Shown here piece after piece: positions 7,842-14,176 of a DNA stretch of 14,236 bases. The notes beneath the pieces are model-generated. The model was not told where the DNA came from. It searched no databases and was given only the letters and a program-made list of their open reading frames with translations. This DNA comes from Comamonadaceae bacterium. Lineage in GTDB: Bacteria; Pseudomonadota; Gammaproteobacteria; Burkholderiales; Burkholderiaceae_C. Position 1 is the stretch's first letter. The number at the start of each line of letters is the position of its first letter. The stretch spans positions 8,937 to 23,172 of the forward strand of contig JAHEBY010000003.1 in assembly GCA_024642025.1 (NCBI GenBank), in the 5' to 3' direction. The translations under genes and the position numbers were made by a program.

Positions 7842-8639
7842 TTAACGCAGGAGAGCCAAAACACCTTGTGGCGCCTGATTTGCCTGAGCCACCATGGCTG
7901 TACCGGCCTGCTGCAGCACCTGGGCACGCGACAGCGATGCCGTTTCCATCGCGTAGTCAGCGTCCATGATCCGTCCACGGGAAGCCGCTGAGTTTTCAGC
8001 GCCCACACGCAGGTTGGAGATCACCGATTCAAAACGGTTCTGAGTAGCACCCCAAGTAGCACGGGTCGTGTTGATCGCGTCAATGTCTGTGTCCAGCTTG
8101 GCGATCTCGGCATTTGCCGTGGTGGTGGTGGCACCCAGGTCTGAGGAAGTGAACGTTGCAGCAGCGCCAGCCACCGAAATCGTGTCGCCACCATTAGCGC
8201 CAACCTGGAAGACGAAGGTTGTAGCGGCAATCACAGCCGTTCCGTTGAACTTTGTTGCGCCCGTCACGCGGGTGTTCTCTGCTGCGAGCAGCTTGAACTC
8301 CTGGTTCAGTGCGGCGATGTCCGACGTGGAGTTCGTGCCGTTTGATGCCTGCACTGCCAACTCACGCATACGCTGCAGGTTGTTTGAGACTGCACCCAAT
8401 GCGCCCTCAGCCGTAGCAGCAAGCGAAATGGCGTCGTTTGCATTGCGAATGGCTACATTCATGCCCTTGGTTTGAGCATTCATGCGCTCGGCAATGGCGA
8501 GGCCAGCAGCGTCATCCTTGGCGCTGTTTACACGCAGACCTGAAGACAGGCGCTGCATGGAGGTGCTCAACGACGAGGCCGAGCCAGCCAGGTTACGTTG
8601 TGCGTTTAACGAGTTAACGTTGGTGTTGATGGTGGTCAT
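7842..8639 (-). CDS. fliC: Flagellin (FliC), minus-strand copy
   Basis: The product is 265 residues, a short flagellin built essentially of the D0/D1 domains, with a brief Ala/Thr-rich middle (about 140-185) and no D2/D3. The conserved N terminus MTTINTNVNSLNAQRNL is followed by LSSGLRVNSAKDDAAGLAIAER. The C terminus carries RIMDADYAMETASLSRAQVLQQAG and ends QGVLALLR. There are no cysteines. Lysines are at 41, 58, 116, 130 and 181 only. The start ATG at 8639-8637 is preceded by AGGAG (8651-8647), 7 nt away. It is divergent from a second flagellin; residues 29-53 are identical in the two apart from position 54 onward differences such as A/T and K/R. A terminator follows. Its leader shares a 19-nt block with the other flagellin. 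Confidence 0.98.
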   Translation of the reverse strand: MTTINTNVNSLNAQRNLAGSASSLSTSMQRLSSGLRVNSAKDDAAGLAIAERMNAQTKGMNVAIRNANDAISLAATAEGALGAVSNNLQRMRELAVQASNGTNSTSDIAALNQEFKLLAAENTRVTGATKFNGTAVIAATTFVFQVGANGGDTISVAGAAATFTSSDLGATTTTANAEIAKLDTDIDAINTTRATWGATQNRFESVISNLRVGAENSAASRGRIMDADYAMETASLSRAQVLQQAGTAMVAQANQAPQGVLALLR

Positions 8640-8664
8640 AAGAAAACTCCTAATTAAGGGTAAG

Positions 8665-8683
8665 TAAATCCGGCATTGCTGCC
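8665..8683 (-). promoter_or_regulatory. Conserved flagellin leader element, copy at the minus-strand fliC
   Basis: The reverse strand reads GGCAGCAATGCCGGATTTA, identical over 19 nt to the element before the plus-strand flagellin. It ends 25 nt before the ATG, against 24 nt in the other gene. GGCA-GCAA-TGCC can fold into a short stem with a GNRA-type tetraloop, extended by U-G pairs. The function is unknown: an mRNA regulatory hairpin or part of a promoter are both possible. Confidence 0.6.
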
Positions 8684-8782
8684 AATCTCAACGCCAGTCC
8701 GAAGACCAGCCGCCATGACCGGAGCACTACGAAGTGAAGTACCTACCGGACGACGAGCCCTTGTTAGAACCCGCTGAGAATG

Positions 8783-8810
8783 TTTTCGGACGACCTGACG
8801 TAAAACTTGA
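8783..8810 (-). promoter_or_regulatory. Possible sigma28 promoter of the minus-strand flagellin
   Basis: On the reverse strand TCAAGTTT (8810-8803) matches 7 of 8 bases of the sigma28 -35 TAAAGTTT. TCCGAAAA (8790-8783) matches 6 of 8 bases of GCCGATAA. The spacer between the octamers is 12 nt instead of 11. It would give a leader of about 138 nt that includes the conserved 19-nt block. Confidence 0.4.
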
Positions 8811-9016
8811 GAAAAATATTTCTGTCGACTCAGACTCCGCCATTTCTCGCTATTCCACCCACGAGATTTCGACAGACAGGAACAATAGTCCGCCGCGGCA
8901 CGCTTCAAACCTCAGAAATGACCGGCTTTTGGGACGTTCATTGAACTTAAGGTTTATTGACGGTTCAGCACAATTTCTCCACTGCCCAAACCAGTCAGCG
9001 CCCGCTGACACTTATC

Positions 9017-9035
9017 GGCAGCAATGCCGGATTTA
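9017..9035 (+). promoter_or_regulatory. Conserved flagellin leader element, copy at the plus-strand fliC
   Basis: This is GGCAGCAATGCCGGATTTA, identical to the copy before the other flagellin and ending 24 nt before the ATG at 9060. Here the possible hairpin CGGCA-GCAA-TGCCG has a C-G closing pair where the other copy has U-G, so pairing is kept despite a base change. The bases just upstream, read in reverse, form a GCCGATAAG sigma28-like -10. Confidence 0.6.
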
Positions 9036-9059
9036 TTCAGCTTTCAAGGAGCCCTTTTT

Positions 9060-9863
9060 ATGACGACGATCAACACCAACACGGCGTCGCTGAACGCGCA
9101 ACGCAACCTCTCAACGTCTGCAACGACTCTGGGCACCGCCATGCAGCGCCTTTCTTCAGGTCTGCGGGTAAACAGCGCCAAGGATGACGCTGCTGGCCTT
9201 GCCATTGCCGAGCGCATGAACACCCAGACACGTGGCATGAACGTGGCGATACGCAACGCCAACGACGCTATTTCATTAGCGCAGACGGCTGAGGGTGCTT
9301 TGGGCGCCATTACAAACAACCTTCAACGCATGCGCGAGCTTGCGGTGCAGGCGGCCAACGGGACGAACGGCACAACGGATATTGCGGCGCTGGACAACGA
9401 GTACCAATTGCTGGCCGCAGAAAACACCCGTGTTATCAGTTCAACGAAATTCAACGGCCAGAATCTGCTCAATGCCGCGACGGCCTTTCAATTTCAGGTT
9501 GGCGCAAACGCCGGGGAGTCAATCACCATCACCGCGACTGTGGCGACTCAGACCGCCACGACGCTTGGCACCACCAACGCGTCGGCAAGTGGCCAGCTCA
9601 CCGCACTTGACACGGATTTGGACTCAATGAACTCGATTCGTGCGACCTGGGGCGCATCGCAAAATCGATTCGAAGGTGTGATCTCCAACTTGCGGGTGGC
9701 CTCCGAAAACTCCGCTGCCGCACGCGGCCGCATCATGGATGCGGACTACGCCATGGAAACTGCTAATCTTTCGCGCGCTCAGGTGTTGCAACAGGCTGGC
9801 ACAGCCATGGTCGCACAGGCCAATCAGCTGCCACAGAGCGTGCTTTCACTATTGCGTCAGTAA
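9060..9863 (+). CDS. fliC: Second flagellin (FliC-type), plus-strand copy
   Basis: The product is 267 residues from the ATG at 9060, preceded by AAGGAG (9046-9051) 8 nt upstream. An in-frame ATG at 9024 would add 12 residues, but these have no flagellin character and lack a Shine-Dalgarno. The protein matches the divergent flagellin closely in the D0/D1 termini (LSSGLRVNSAKDDAAGLAIAER, ANGTNGTTDIAALDNEYQLL, RGRIMDADYAMETANLSRAQ). It differs mainly in the middle (about 140-185) and ends QSVLSLLRQ. Only two lysines remain, at 41 and 130. It forms the filament after export, alone or with the other flagellin. An intrinsic terminator follows at 9908-9933. I cannot tell which copy is the major filament protein; an earlier local gene duplication is likely. 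Confidence 0.98.
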   Translation: MTTINTNTASLNAQRNLSTSATTLGTAMQRLSSGLRVNSAKDDAAGLAIAERMNTQTRGMNVAIRNANDAISLAQTAEGALGAITNNLQRMRELAVQAANGTNGTTDIAALDNEYQLLAAENTRVISSTKFNGQNLLNAATAFQFQVGANAGESITITATVATQTATTLGTTNASASGQLTALDTDLDSMNSIRATWGASQNRFEGVISNLRVASENSAAARGRIMDADYAMETANLSRAQVLQQAGTAMVAQANQLPQSVLSLLRQ

Positions 9864-9907
9864 TTTAGAAAGTTCGCCTCAAATTCGGGCTGAAGTGGCC
9901 CACGAAG

Positions 9908-9933
9908 AAAAGCCGCAGGACCTGCGGCTTTTT
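9908..9933 (+). terminator. Intrinsic terminator of the plus-strand flagellin gene
   Basis: AAAAGCCGCA (9908-9917) pairs perfectly with TGCGGCTTTT around a GGACC loop. The run ends in five T residues (9929-9933). It begins 44 nt after the stop codon. The A-tract/T-tract symmetry would allow some function in either direction, but no gene converges on it. Confidence 0.92.
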
Positions 9934-9990
9934 GCGTTTGGAGACAAAGTAGTAGAAATAAGTCAGGGTTTCCCTCTCATATCTGAAAAT

Positions 9991-10011
9991 TTGTAGGAAA
10001 TTGCCTTACAA
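9991..10011. promoter_or_regulatory. Gapped palindrome upstream of flhDC, possible regulator box
   Basis: TTGTAGG (9991-9997), six bases, then CCTTACAA (10004-10011) form an inverted repeat with one extra T. The core TAGGAAATTGCCTTA resembles the enteric RcsB box upstream of flhDC (TAGGAAAAATCTTA, from memory), one base longer. It lies 118 bp before the flhD ATG. A LuxR/NarL-type response regulator site is my inference. An adjoining GCCTT-ACAAC-AAGGC hairpin (10003-10017) partly overlaps it. Confidence 0.4.
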
Positions 10012-10128
10012 CAAGGCGCTCTAGCCCTTACACGCCGTGCAGCCGTTTTCTGATTCAAGTTCCTGGCACACCCGCGCAGAATTGCTCCATCGCAACCCAA
10101 ACGGGATGCACCAACCCAGGAGCACCAA

Positions 10129-10455
10129 ATGACCGACGAGCAAATTACCGCTGAGATTCGTGACGCCAACGTGACCTACCTCATGCTGGCCCAGAACCTG
10201 ATCCGCCAGGACAAGGCTGCAGCGCTTTTCCGACTGGGTCTATCCGAGGAAGCTGCAGACCTCCTGGTCACACTGTCTCCCGCACAGGTATTGAAAGTGG
10301 CTGCTGGCAACATGCTGTTGTGCCGTTTCCGCATGGATGACGAAGTGGTTTGGAATCTCCTGACCAACCACAGCGCCAAGAAAGTGGACAGCGATGCGGC
10401 CACGAAGCTGCATGCCAGCATCCTGATGGCCGGCCGGTTCGCCGAGTCGATGTAA
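10129..10455 (+). CDS. flhD: FlhD, subunit of the flagellar master regulator FlhD4C2
   Basis: The product is 108 residues (enteric FlhD 113-116). FlhD with FlhC activates sigma70-dependent class-II flagellar promoters. The sequence is all helical and shows the family patterns NVTYLMLAQNLIRQDKAAALFRLG near residues 14-37 and LSPAQVLKVA, then LLCRFRMDDEVVWNLL near 63-78. The start ATG at 10129 has AGGAG (10118-10122) 6 nt upstream. It heads flhDC with 46 bp to flhC. The 195 bp between the flagellin terminator and the ATG hold a gapped palindrome that may be a regulator site. Presence of FlhDC fits Burkholderiales rather than the FleQ-type control of pseudomonads. Confidence 0.97.
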   Translation: MTDEQITAEIRDANVTYLMLAQNLIRQDKAAALFRLGLSEEAADLLVTLSPAQVLKVAAGNMLLCRFRMDDEVVWNLLTNHSAKKVDSDAATKLHASILMAGRFAESM

Positions 10456-10501
10456 TTCAAGATATTCCCGTTTCACTCCCTCAATCCATTCTGGAGCCAT
10501 C

Positions 10502-11038
10502 ATGGTAGCTAAAAGTGTTCTGAACGATTCCCGCCAAATTGAACGGGCCGTTTCCCTTATCCAGCTGGGCGCGCGCCTGCAGGTTCTGGAAAGTGAGACA
10601 GATTTGTCTTACGAGCGCCTGCTTCGCCTCTACAAGGAAGTGGCCGGACGTTCACCCTCGAAGGGGCAATTGCCTTTTTCGACCGACTGGTTCCTGACCT
10701 GGCAGCCCAACATTCATGCCTCACTTTTTCTGAATACTTATGAGTATCTTTCGAAGGTGAGTGCCATGGATGATATTGATGCTGTCATGAAGGCATTTCA
10801 CCTCTACAGCGAGCAGATCGCCTCCTGCGGTATTGAGCCACTCCTGTCCATTACACGGGCCTGGCGTCTGGTGAAATTTGTGGACAACAATATGCTGTCA
10901 ATGACCAAGTGCTCCAAATGCGGGGGGCACTTTGTGTCCGAGACCTACGAAAACCCCCGTAACTTTGTGTGCGGCCTTTGTGAGCCACCAGCACGCGCCG
11001 GCAAAAGCGGCGGCTCCGGAAACATCCACTTACATTGA
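10502..11038 (+). CDS. flhC: FlhC, zinc-binding subunit of the flagellar master regulator
   Basis: The product is 178 residues (enteric FlhC about 192). FlhC supplies most DNA contacts of FlhD4C2. Cysteines 137, 140, 157 and 160 (CSKC and CGLC) form the zinc site, at the same residue numbers I recall for E. coli FlhC. The N-terminal half includes QLGARLQVLESETDLSYERLLRLYKEVAGRSPSKGQLPFS, the family's DNA-binding helical part with the characteristic G-R-S-P-x-K-G-x-L-P-x-S motif. The start ATG at 10502 has GGAG (10493-10496) 5 nt upstream. It is last in flhDC; an intrinsic terminator begins 31 nt after the stop codon. Confidence 0.98.
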   Translation: MVAKSVLNDSRQIERAVSLIQLGARLQVLESETDLSYERLLRLYKEVAGRSPSKGQLPFSTDWFLTWQPNIHASLFLNTYEYLSKVSAMDDIDAVMKAFHLYSEQIASCGIEPLLSITRAWRLVKFVDNNMLSMTKCSKCGGHFVSETYENPRNFVCGLCEPPARAGKSGGSGNIHLH

Positions 11039-11069
11039 CACCAGAGCGCCCCGACGCGCCCACCCGACA

Positions 11070-11095
11070 AAAAAGGCCCCGTATCGGGCCTTTTT
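11070..11095 (+). terminator. Intrinsic terminator of flhDC
   Basis: AAAAAGGCCC (11070-11079) pairs with GGGCCTTTTT (11086-11095) around a CGTATC loop, ending in five T residues. It insulates flhDC from motAB, whose own promoter begins 17 nt further on. Confidence 0.92.
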
Positions 11096-11111
11096 CCATT
11101 CATTAACCCTT

Positions 11112-11138
11112 TCAAGTCCCGGTACGCTTGGCCGATAA
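11112..11138 (+). promoter_or_regulatory. Sigma28 (FliA) promoter of motAB
   Basis: TCAAGTCC (11112-11119), 11 nt, then GCCGATAA (11131-11138), a perfect sigma28 -10 at canonical spacing. Five of eight -35 bases match TAAAGTTT. Transcription would start near 11146, giving a leader of about 65 nt. motAB is a classic late (class III) target of FliA, so context agrees. FliA itself is not in the window. Confidence 0.8.
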
Positions 11139-11210
11139 CTTATTGATAACAGTCTGCGCGTACGCGGCAGGTATCAAAGGTCATTTCAATCCTGTCTTCA
11201 GATTGCGAAT

Positions 11211-12071
11211 ATGTTTGTCATCATTGGCTGGTTAGTGGTTCTGGGATGCGTTTTCGGCGTGTTCATTGCGCACGGGGGAAACATTACCGTCATCCTGCAC
11301 GCATTGCCATGGGAAATGATCACGATTGGCGGCGCTACGCTGGGTGCCTTTCTGGCGAACAACCAGATGAAGGTGGTCAAGGCAACACTGAAGGGATTGG
11401 GTGCATGCTTTAAGGGCAGCAAGTACACCAAGGCACGCTACATGGAACTCATGGCCTTGTTGTTTGACATTCTGCAGAAAGCCCGAAAGGAAGGGTTGAT
11501 GGCCATTGAGAAGGATGTAGAGGCGCCACATGAGTCGGAGATTTTCAAAAAATATCCCGCCGTTGGCAACGATCACCACGTTGTGGAGTTCACGACAGAC
11601 TATTTGCGAATGATGGTTTCCGGCAACCTCAATGCACACGAAATCGAGTCCTTGATGGACAACGAAATTGATACCCACCACCACGAAGAACACGCCGCCG
11701 TATCGGCCATTCAACGCGTGGCAGGCGGCTTGCCTGCTTTTGGGATTGTGGCCGCGGTACTTGGAGTCGTTAACACCATGGGGTCGGTTGGCCAGCCGCC
11801 CGCGGTCCTGGGAGGCATGATTGGATCAGCCCTCGTAGGCACTTTTCTAGGCATTTTGCTGGCCTACGCATTTGCTGAGCCGTTGGCGGGTCTGCTAGAG
11901 CAAAAGGTTGAAGAGAGCGGCAAAGAGTTGCAATGTATAAAGACAACCCTCTTGGCGTCGATGCAGGGCTACAACCCGGCCACTGCGATTGAATTTGGGC
12001 GCAAAGTGTTGTATTCAACTGAGCGCCCATCATTCTCAGAGCTGGAAAGCCATGTGAAAGGCAAGAAGTAG
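11211..12071 (+). CDS. motA: MotA, proton-channel stator subunit of the flagellar motor
   Basis: The product is 286 residues (E. coli 295). MotA has four membrane helices: the pair at the N terminus (about 2-20 and 35-50) and the pair after the cytoplasmic domain (about 175-190 and 202-222). With MotB it conducts protons and pushes FliG. The torque residues known in E. coli as R90 and E98 are R92 and E100 here, and the channel prolines P173 and P222 are P175 and P224, all shifted by two. The MFVIIGWLVVLGCVFG start is typical. The Shine-Dalgarno is weak. It is followed 2 bp later by motB. A short His-rich segment (residues 156-161, HHHEEH) in the cytoplasmic domain is seen in many relatives. 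Confidence 0.98.
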   Translation: MFVIIGWLVVLGCVFGVFIAHGGNITVILHALPWEMITIGGATLGAFLANNQMKVVKATLKGLGACFKGSKYTKARYMELMALLFDILQKARKEGLMAIEKDVEAPHESEIFKKYPAVGNDHHVVEFTTDYLRMMVSGNLNAHEIESLMDNEIDTHHHEEHAAVSAIQRVAGGLPAFGIVAAVLGVVNTMGSVGQPPAVLGGMIGSALVGTFLGILLAYAFAEPLAGLLEQKVEESGKELQCIKTTLLASMQGYNPATAIEFGRKVLYSTERPSFSELESHVKGKK

Positions 12072-12073
12072 CC

Positions 12074-13009
12074 ATGGCTAGCGACTCAAAGAAGCTACAA
12101 CCCATCATTATCAAGCGGGTTAAGAAGGGCGGGCATGCGGCTCACGGGGGAGCCTGGAAAATTGCCTACGCTGACTTTGTGACCGCGATGATGGCATTTT
12201 TTTTGCTGATGTGGTTGTTGGGCTCTACATCAGAAGGCGATAAAAAGGGACTGTCAGACTATTTCAATGCGCCGTTGAAGGTTGCACTCCAGGGTGGTAG
12301 CGGGGCTGGTGCCAGCAACAGCATTCTCAACGGAGGCGGCAAGGACCTCACCCGCACCACAGGCCAGGCGCCCCGTGGCGAAGGTGATGACCCAATCAAG
12401 CGAAAGATGGCGGCAGATATGTTGCGCGCCGAAATTGCCAGGCAAGACGCAAGAAAAATGGAGACACTTGGCGCAAAGATCAATGCCGTGATTTCCAATA
12501 ATCCAAAACTCGCCGAGTTCCTCTCGCAGATCAGGTTGGAAACCACGCCTGATGGGCTGCAAATACAAATTGTTGACGAACAGAATCGCCCCATGTTCGA
12601 TACCGGCAGTGCCTTGGTAAAGCCCTATATGCGGGAGATATTGAGAGAGATTGGAGCGGCACTTAACGGCGTGGATAACAAAATCAGCCTTGACGGTCAC
12701 ACCGATCGGTCACCATATGGAAACGGGGATCGCGGATACAGCAACTGGGAGTTGTCTGCCGACCGCGCGAACGCATCCCGTCGGGAACTTGTAGCGTCTG
12801 GCATGCCGGACGAAAAGCTAGCCCGGGTAACGGGCCTGGCGTCGAGCAGCCTGATAGATTTACAAAACCCCCTGTCTCCTGTGAACCGCAGAATCAGCAT
12901 CTTGGTAATGACGCGTGAAGCGGAAGAGCGGCTGATGGGCACGGCAGGCGACTCCAAAACACGGCACGGGACAAATGATCCACCACCAGACTCAGCCAGC
13001 AAACCCTAG
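12074..13009 (+). CDS. motB: MotB, peptidoglycan-anchored stator subunit of the flagellar motor
   Basis: The product is 311 residues (E. coli 308). A short cytoplasmic tail with the HGGAWKIAYADFVTAMMAFF signature precedes the single membrane helix (about 30-49). D34 is the proton-carrying aspartate (D32 in E. coli). A Gly/Ser-rich plug and linker region (about 53-110) follows, then an OmpA-like peptidoglycan-binding domain at about 155-280 with DGHTD (207-211), NWELSADRA (224-232) and NRRISI (271-276). The ATG at 12074 lies 2 bp after motA, with AAGAAG ending the motA frame as a possible Shine-Dalgarno. A 63-bp gap then leads to cheY. Confidence 0.98.
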   Translation: MASDSKKLQPIIIKRVKKGGHAAHGGAWKIAYADFVTAMMAFFLLMWLLGSTSEGDKKGLSDYFNAPLKVALQGGSGAGASNSILNGGGKDLTRTTGQAPRGEGDDPIKRKMAADMLRAEIARQDARKMETLGAKINAVISNNPKLAEFLSQIRLETTPDGLQIQIVDEQNRPMFDTGSALVKPYMREILREIGAALNGVDNKISLDGHTDRSPYGNGDRGYSNWELSADRANASRRELVASGMPDEKLARVTGLASSSLIDLQNPLSPVNRRISILVMTREAEERLMGTAGDSKTRHGTNDPPPDSASKP

Positions 13010-13072
13010 ACGTTTTGTATGCGCACCCAACATTTCCCATTAATCAGATTATTTGTATGAGTAGAGGAAACC

Positions 13073-13462
13073 ATGACCACTGAACTCCGATTTTTAGTCG
13101 TAGATGATTTTTCGACCATGCGGCGAATCGTTCGCAACCTCCTGAAGGAGAGTGGCTTTACAGAGGCGGATGAGGCTGAAGACGGCGTGGTAGCGCTGCA
13201 AAAGCTGCGTGCAAGCAAATTCGATTTCGTTGTCACTGACATCAACATGCCCAACATGAATGGCTTTCAACTGTTGACCGAGATCAAGCAGGACGAAAAG
13301 CTTAAACACCTGCCTGTGCTGATGGTGACAGCTGAAGCACGCAAGGAAGATATTGTCTTGGCAGCCCAGCAAGGTGCGGCTGGATATATCGTGAAGCCAT
13401 TCACCAAAGCAGTGCTGGAAGACAAAGTCAACCACATTCTGACGAAAGTAGGGTTGAAATGA
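13073..13462 (+). CDS. cheY: CheY, chemotaxis response regulator
   Basis: The product is 129 residues, a single receiver domain with no output domain. Phosphorylated CheY binds FliM/FliN and switches motor direction. The acid pocket is D11-D12, the phosphoacceptor D56 (VTDINMPNMNG), with T86, Y105 and K108 (GYIVKPF) at the conserved positions. The closest relatives by motif are the CheY proteins coupled to CheZ. The start ATG at 13073 has AGAGGAAA just upstream. The 63-bp gap after motB shows no clear promoter. It overlaps cheZ by 4 bp (ATGA). Confidence 0.98.
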   Translation: MTTELRFLVVDDFSTMRRIVRNLLKESGFTEADEAEDGVVALQKLRASKFDFVVTDINMPNMNGFQLLTEIKQDEKLKHLPVLMVTAEARKEDIVLAAQQGAAGYIVKPFTKAVLEDKVNHILTKVGLK

Positions 13463-14130
13463 ACACACCACAAGCGTCCAGCGTGACGGCTGCCATAGGG
13501 GACGCACCCATGCAGGACGTTCATCAGAGGATCGGGCATCTCACGCGCCAGTTGCACGACTCACTTAACGGCTTGGGATTGACGGAGCAGCTAAAGGATT
13601 CTGTTGAAGGATTGCCGGACGCCAAGAGTCGCCTCGCCTATATAGCCCGTTTGACCGGTGACGCGGCTGAAAAGGTACTGAATCGGGTTGATCAGGCCAA
13701 GTCTCTGCATGACGGCATCGCTGCAGCCACGCGTCAAATGGCTGAATTGATCGTCAAAGATCCGGTGGGTGCGGTAGCCAAAGGTCACGTCATGAATTTC
13801 GTTAGCCAGGTGGAAGAGTCGTCGAAGGCCATTGACCAACACTTGACAGAGATCATGATGGCTCAGGACTTCCATGACTTGACCGGACAAGTCATCGCCC
13901 GCGTCGTTACCTTGACGACGGCCATAGAACAGCAACTGGTTCAACTGCTCATCGAAACGGCACCCACAACAAACGCCGCCGGGGTAACCACTCAACCCAT
14001 CGCAGCGACTGCAACGATTTCCGCAATGCCATCTTCGCTGGCGGGGCCAGTGGTTTGTCCAGAAGGAAACACCGATGTCGTAACTGACCAGTCGCAAGTG
14101 GACGATTTACTGGCGAGCCTGGGTTTTTAA
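13459..14130 (+). CDS. cheZ: CheZ, CheY-phosphate phosphatase
   Basis: The product is 223 residues (E. coli 214). CheZ dephosphorylates CheY-P and so ends the switching signal. The catalytic motif AQDFHDLTGQVI contains D140 and Q144, matching D143 and Q147 of E. coli. The protein is a long helical hairpin (about 20-170), then a flexible Ala/Thr/Pro-rich linker (about 171-205). It ends with the CheY-binding tail QVDDLLASLGF (213-223), nearly identical to the enteric one. The start overlaps the cheY stop by 4 bp. No cheA, cheW, cheR or cheB is in the window; they may lie elsewhere. Confidence 0.97.
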   Translation: MNTPQASSVTAAIGDAPMQDVHQRIGHLTRQLHDSLNGLGLTEQLKDSVEGLPDAKSRLAYIARLTGDAAEKVLNRVDQAKSLHDGIAAATRQMAELIVKDPVGAVAKGHVMNFVSQVEESSKAIDQHLTEIMMAQDFHDLTGQVIARVVTLTTAIEQQLVQLLIETAPTTNAAGVTTQPIAATATISAMPSSLAGPVVCPEGNTDVVTDQSQVDDLLASLGF

Positions 14131-14152
14131 GGCACAACAGCAGAAGTCTTCC

Positions 14153-14176
14153 GGTGAGCGAGAACTCTCGCTCACC
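14153..14176 (+). terminator. Perfect hairpin downstream of cheZ, without a U-tract
   Basis: GGTGAGCGAG (14153-14162) pairs perfectly with CTCGCTCACC (14167-14176) around AACT, 22 nt after the cheZ stop. The following ATTGAATATGG has no T-run, so it may protect the mRNA 3' end or act as a weak or factor-dependent terminator. The last 60 bases of the window show no gene. Confidence 0.5.

Larger units (their letters stand above)
8640..9059. other. 420-bp divergent regulatory region between the two flagellin genes
   Basis: I find no coding frame that resembles a protein here. It contains both Shine-Dalgarno sites and two opposed copies of a 19-nt leader block (8665-8683 and 9017-9035). It also holds a sigma28-like site facing the minus-strand flagellin (8783-8810) and a reverse-strand GCCGATAAG (9019-9011). 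An 8-nt inverted repeat, TCTGTCGA (8821-8828) with TCGACAGA (8869-8876), may be an operator pair or chance. CGGACGAC occurs twice (near 8747 and 8787). Promoters for both flagellins must lie here because the genes diverge. Confidence 0.7.

Noticed and set aside
8068..8475. Plus-strand 135-codon frame opposite the minus-strand flagellin (and its mirror at 9044-9319)
   Set aside because: Both are antisense mirrors of the conserved flagellin termini. Their resemblance to each other only reflects the similarity of the two flagellin genes.
8930..8945. Sigma54-like site TGGGACGTTCATTGAA upstream of the plus-strand flagellin
   Set aside because: The GG/GC spacing fits, but the -12 element reads GA instead of GC and the -24 has G for C. 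FlhDC/FliA control is expected here, so I do not list it as a promoter.
9024..9059. Upstream in-frame ATG extending the plus-strand flagellin by 12 residues
   Set aside because: The conserved flagellin start MTTINTN lies at 9060 with AAGGAG at proper spacing. The upstream ATG lacks a Shine-Dalgarno and sits inside the conserved leader block.
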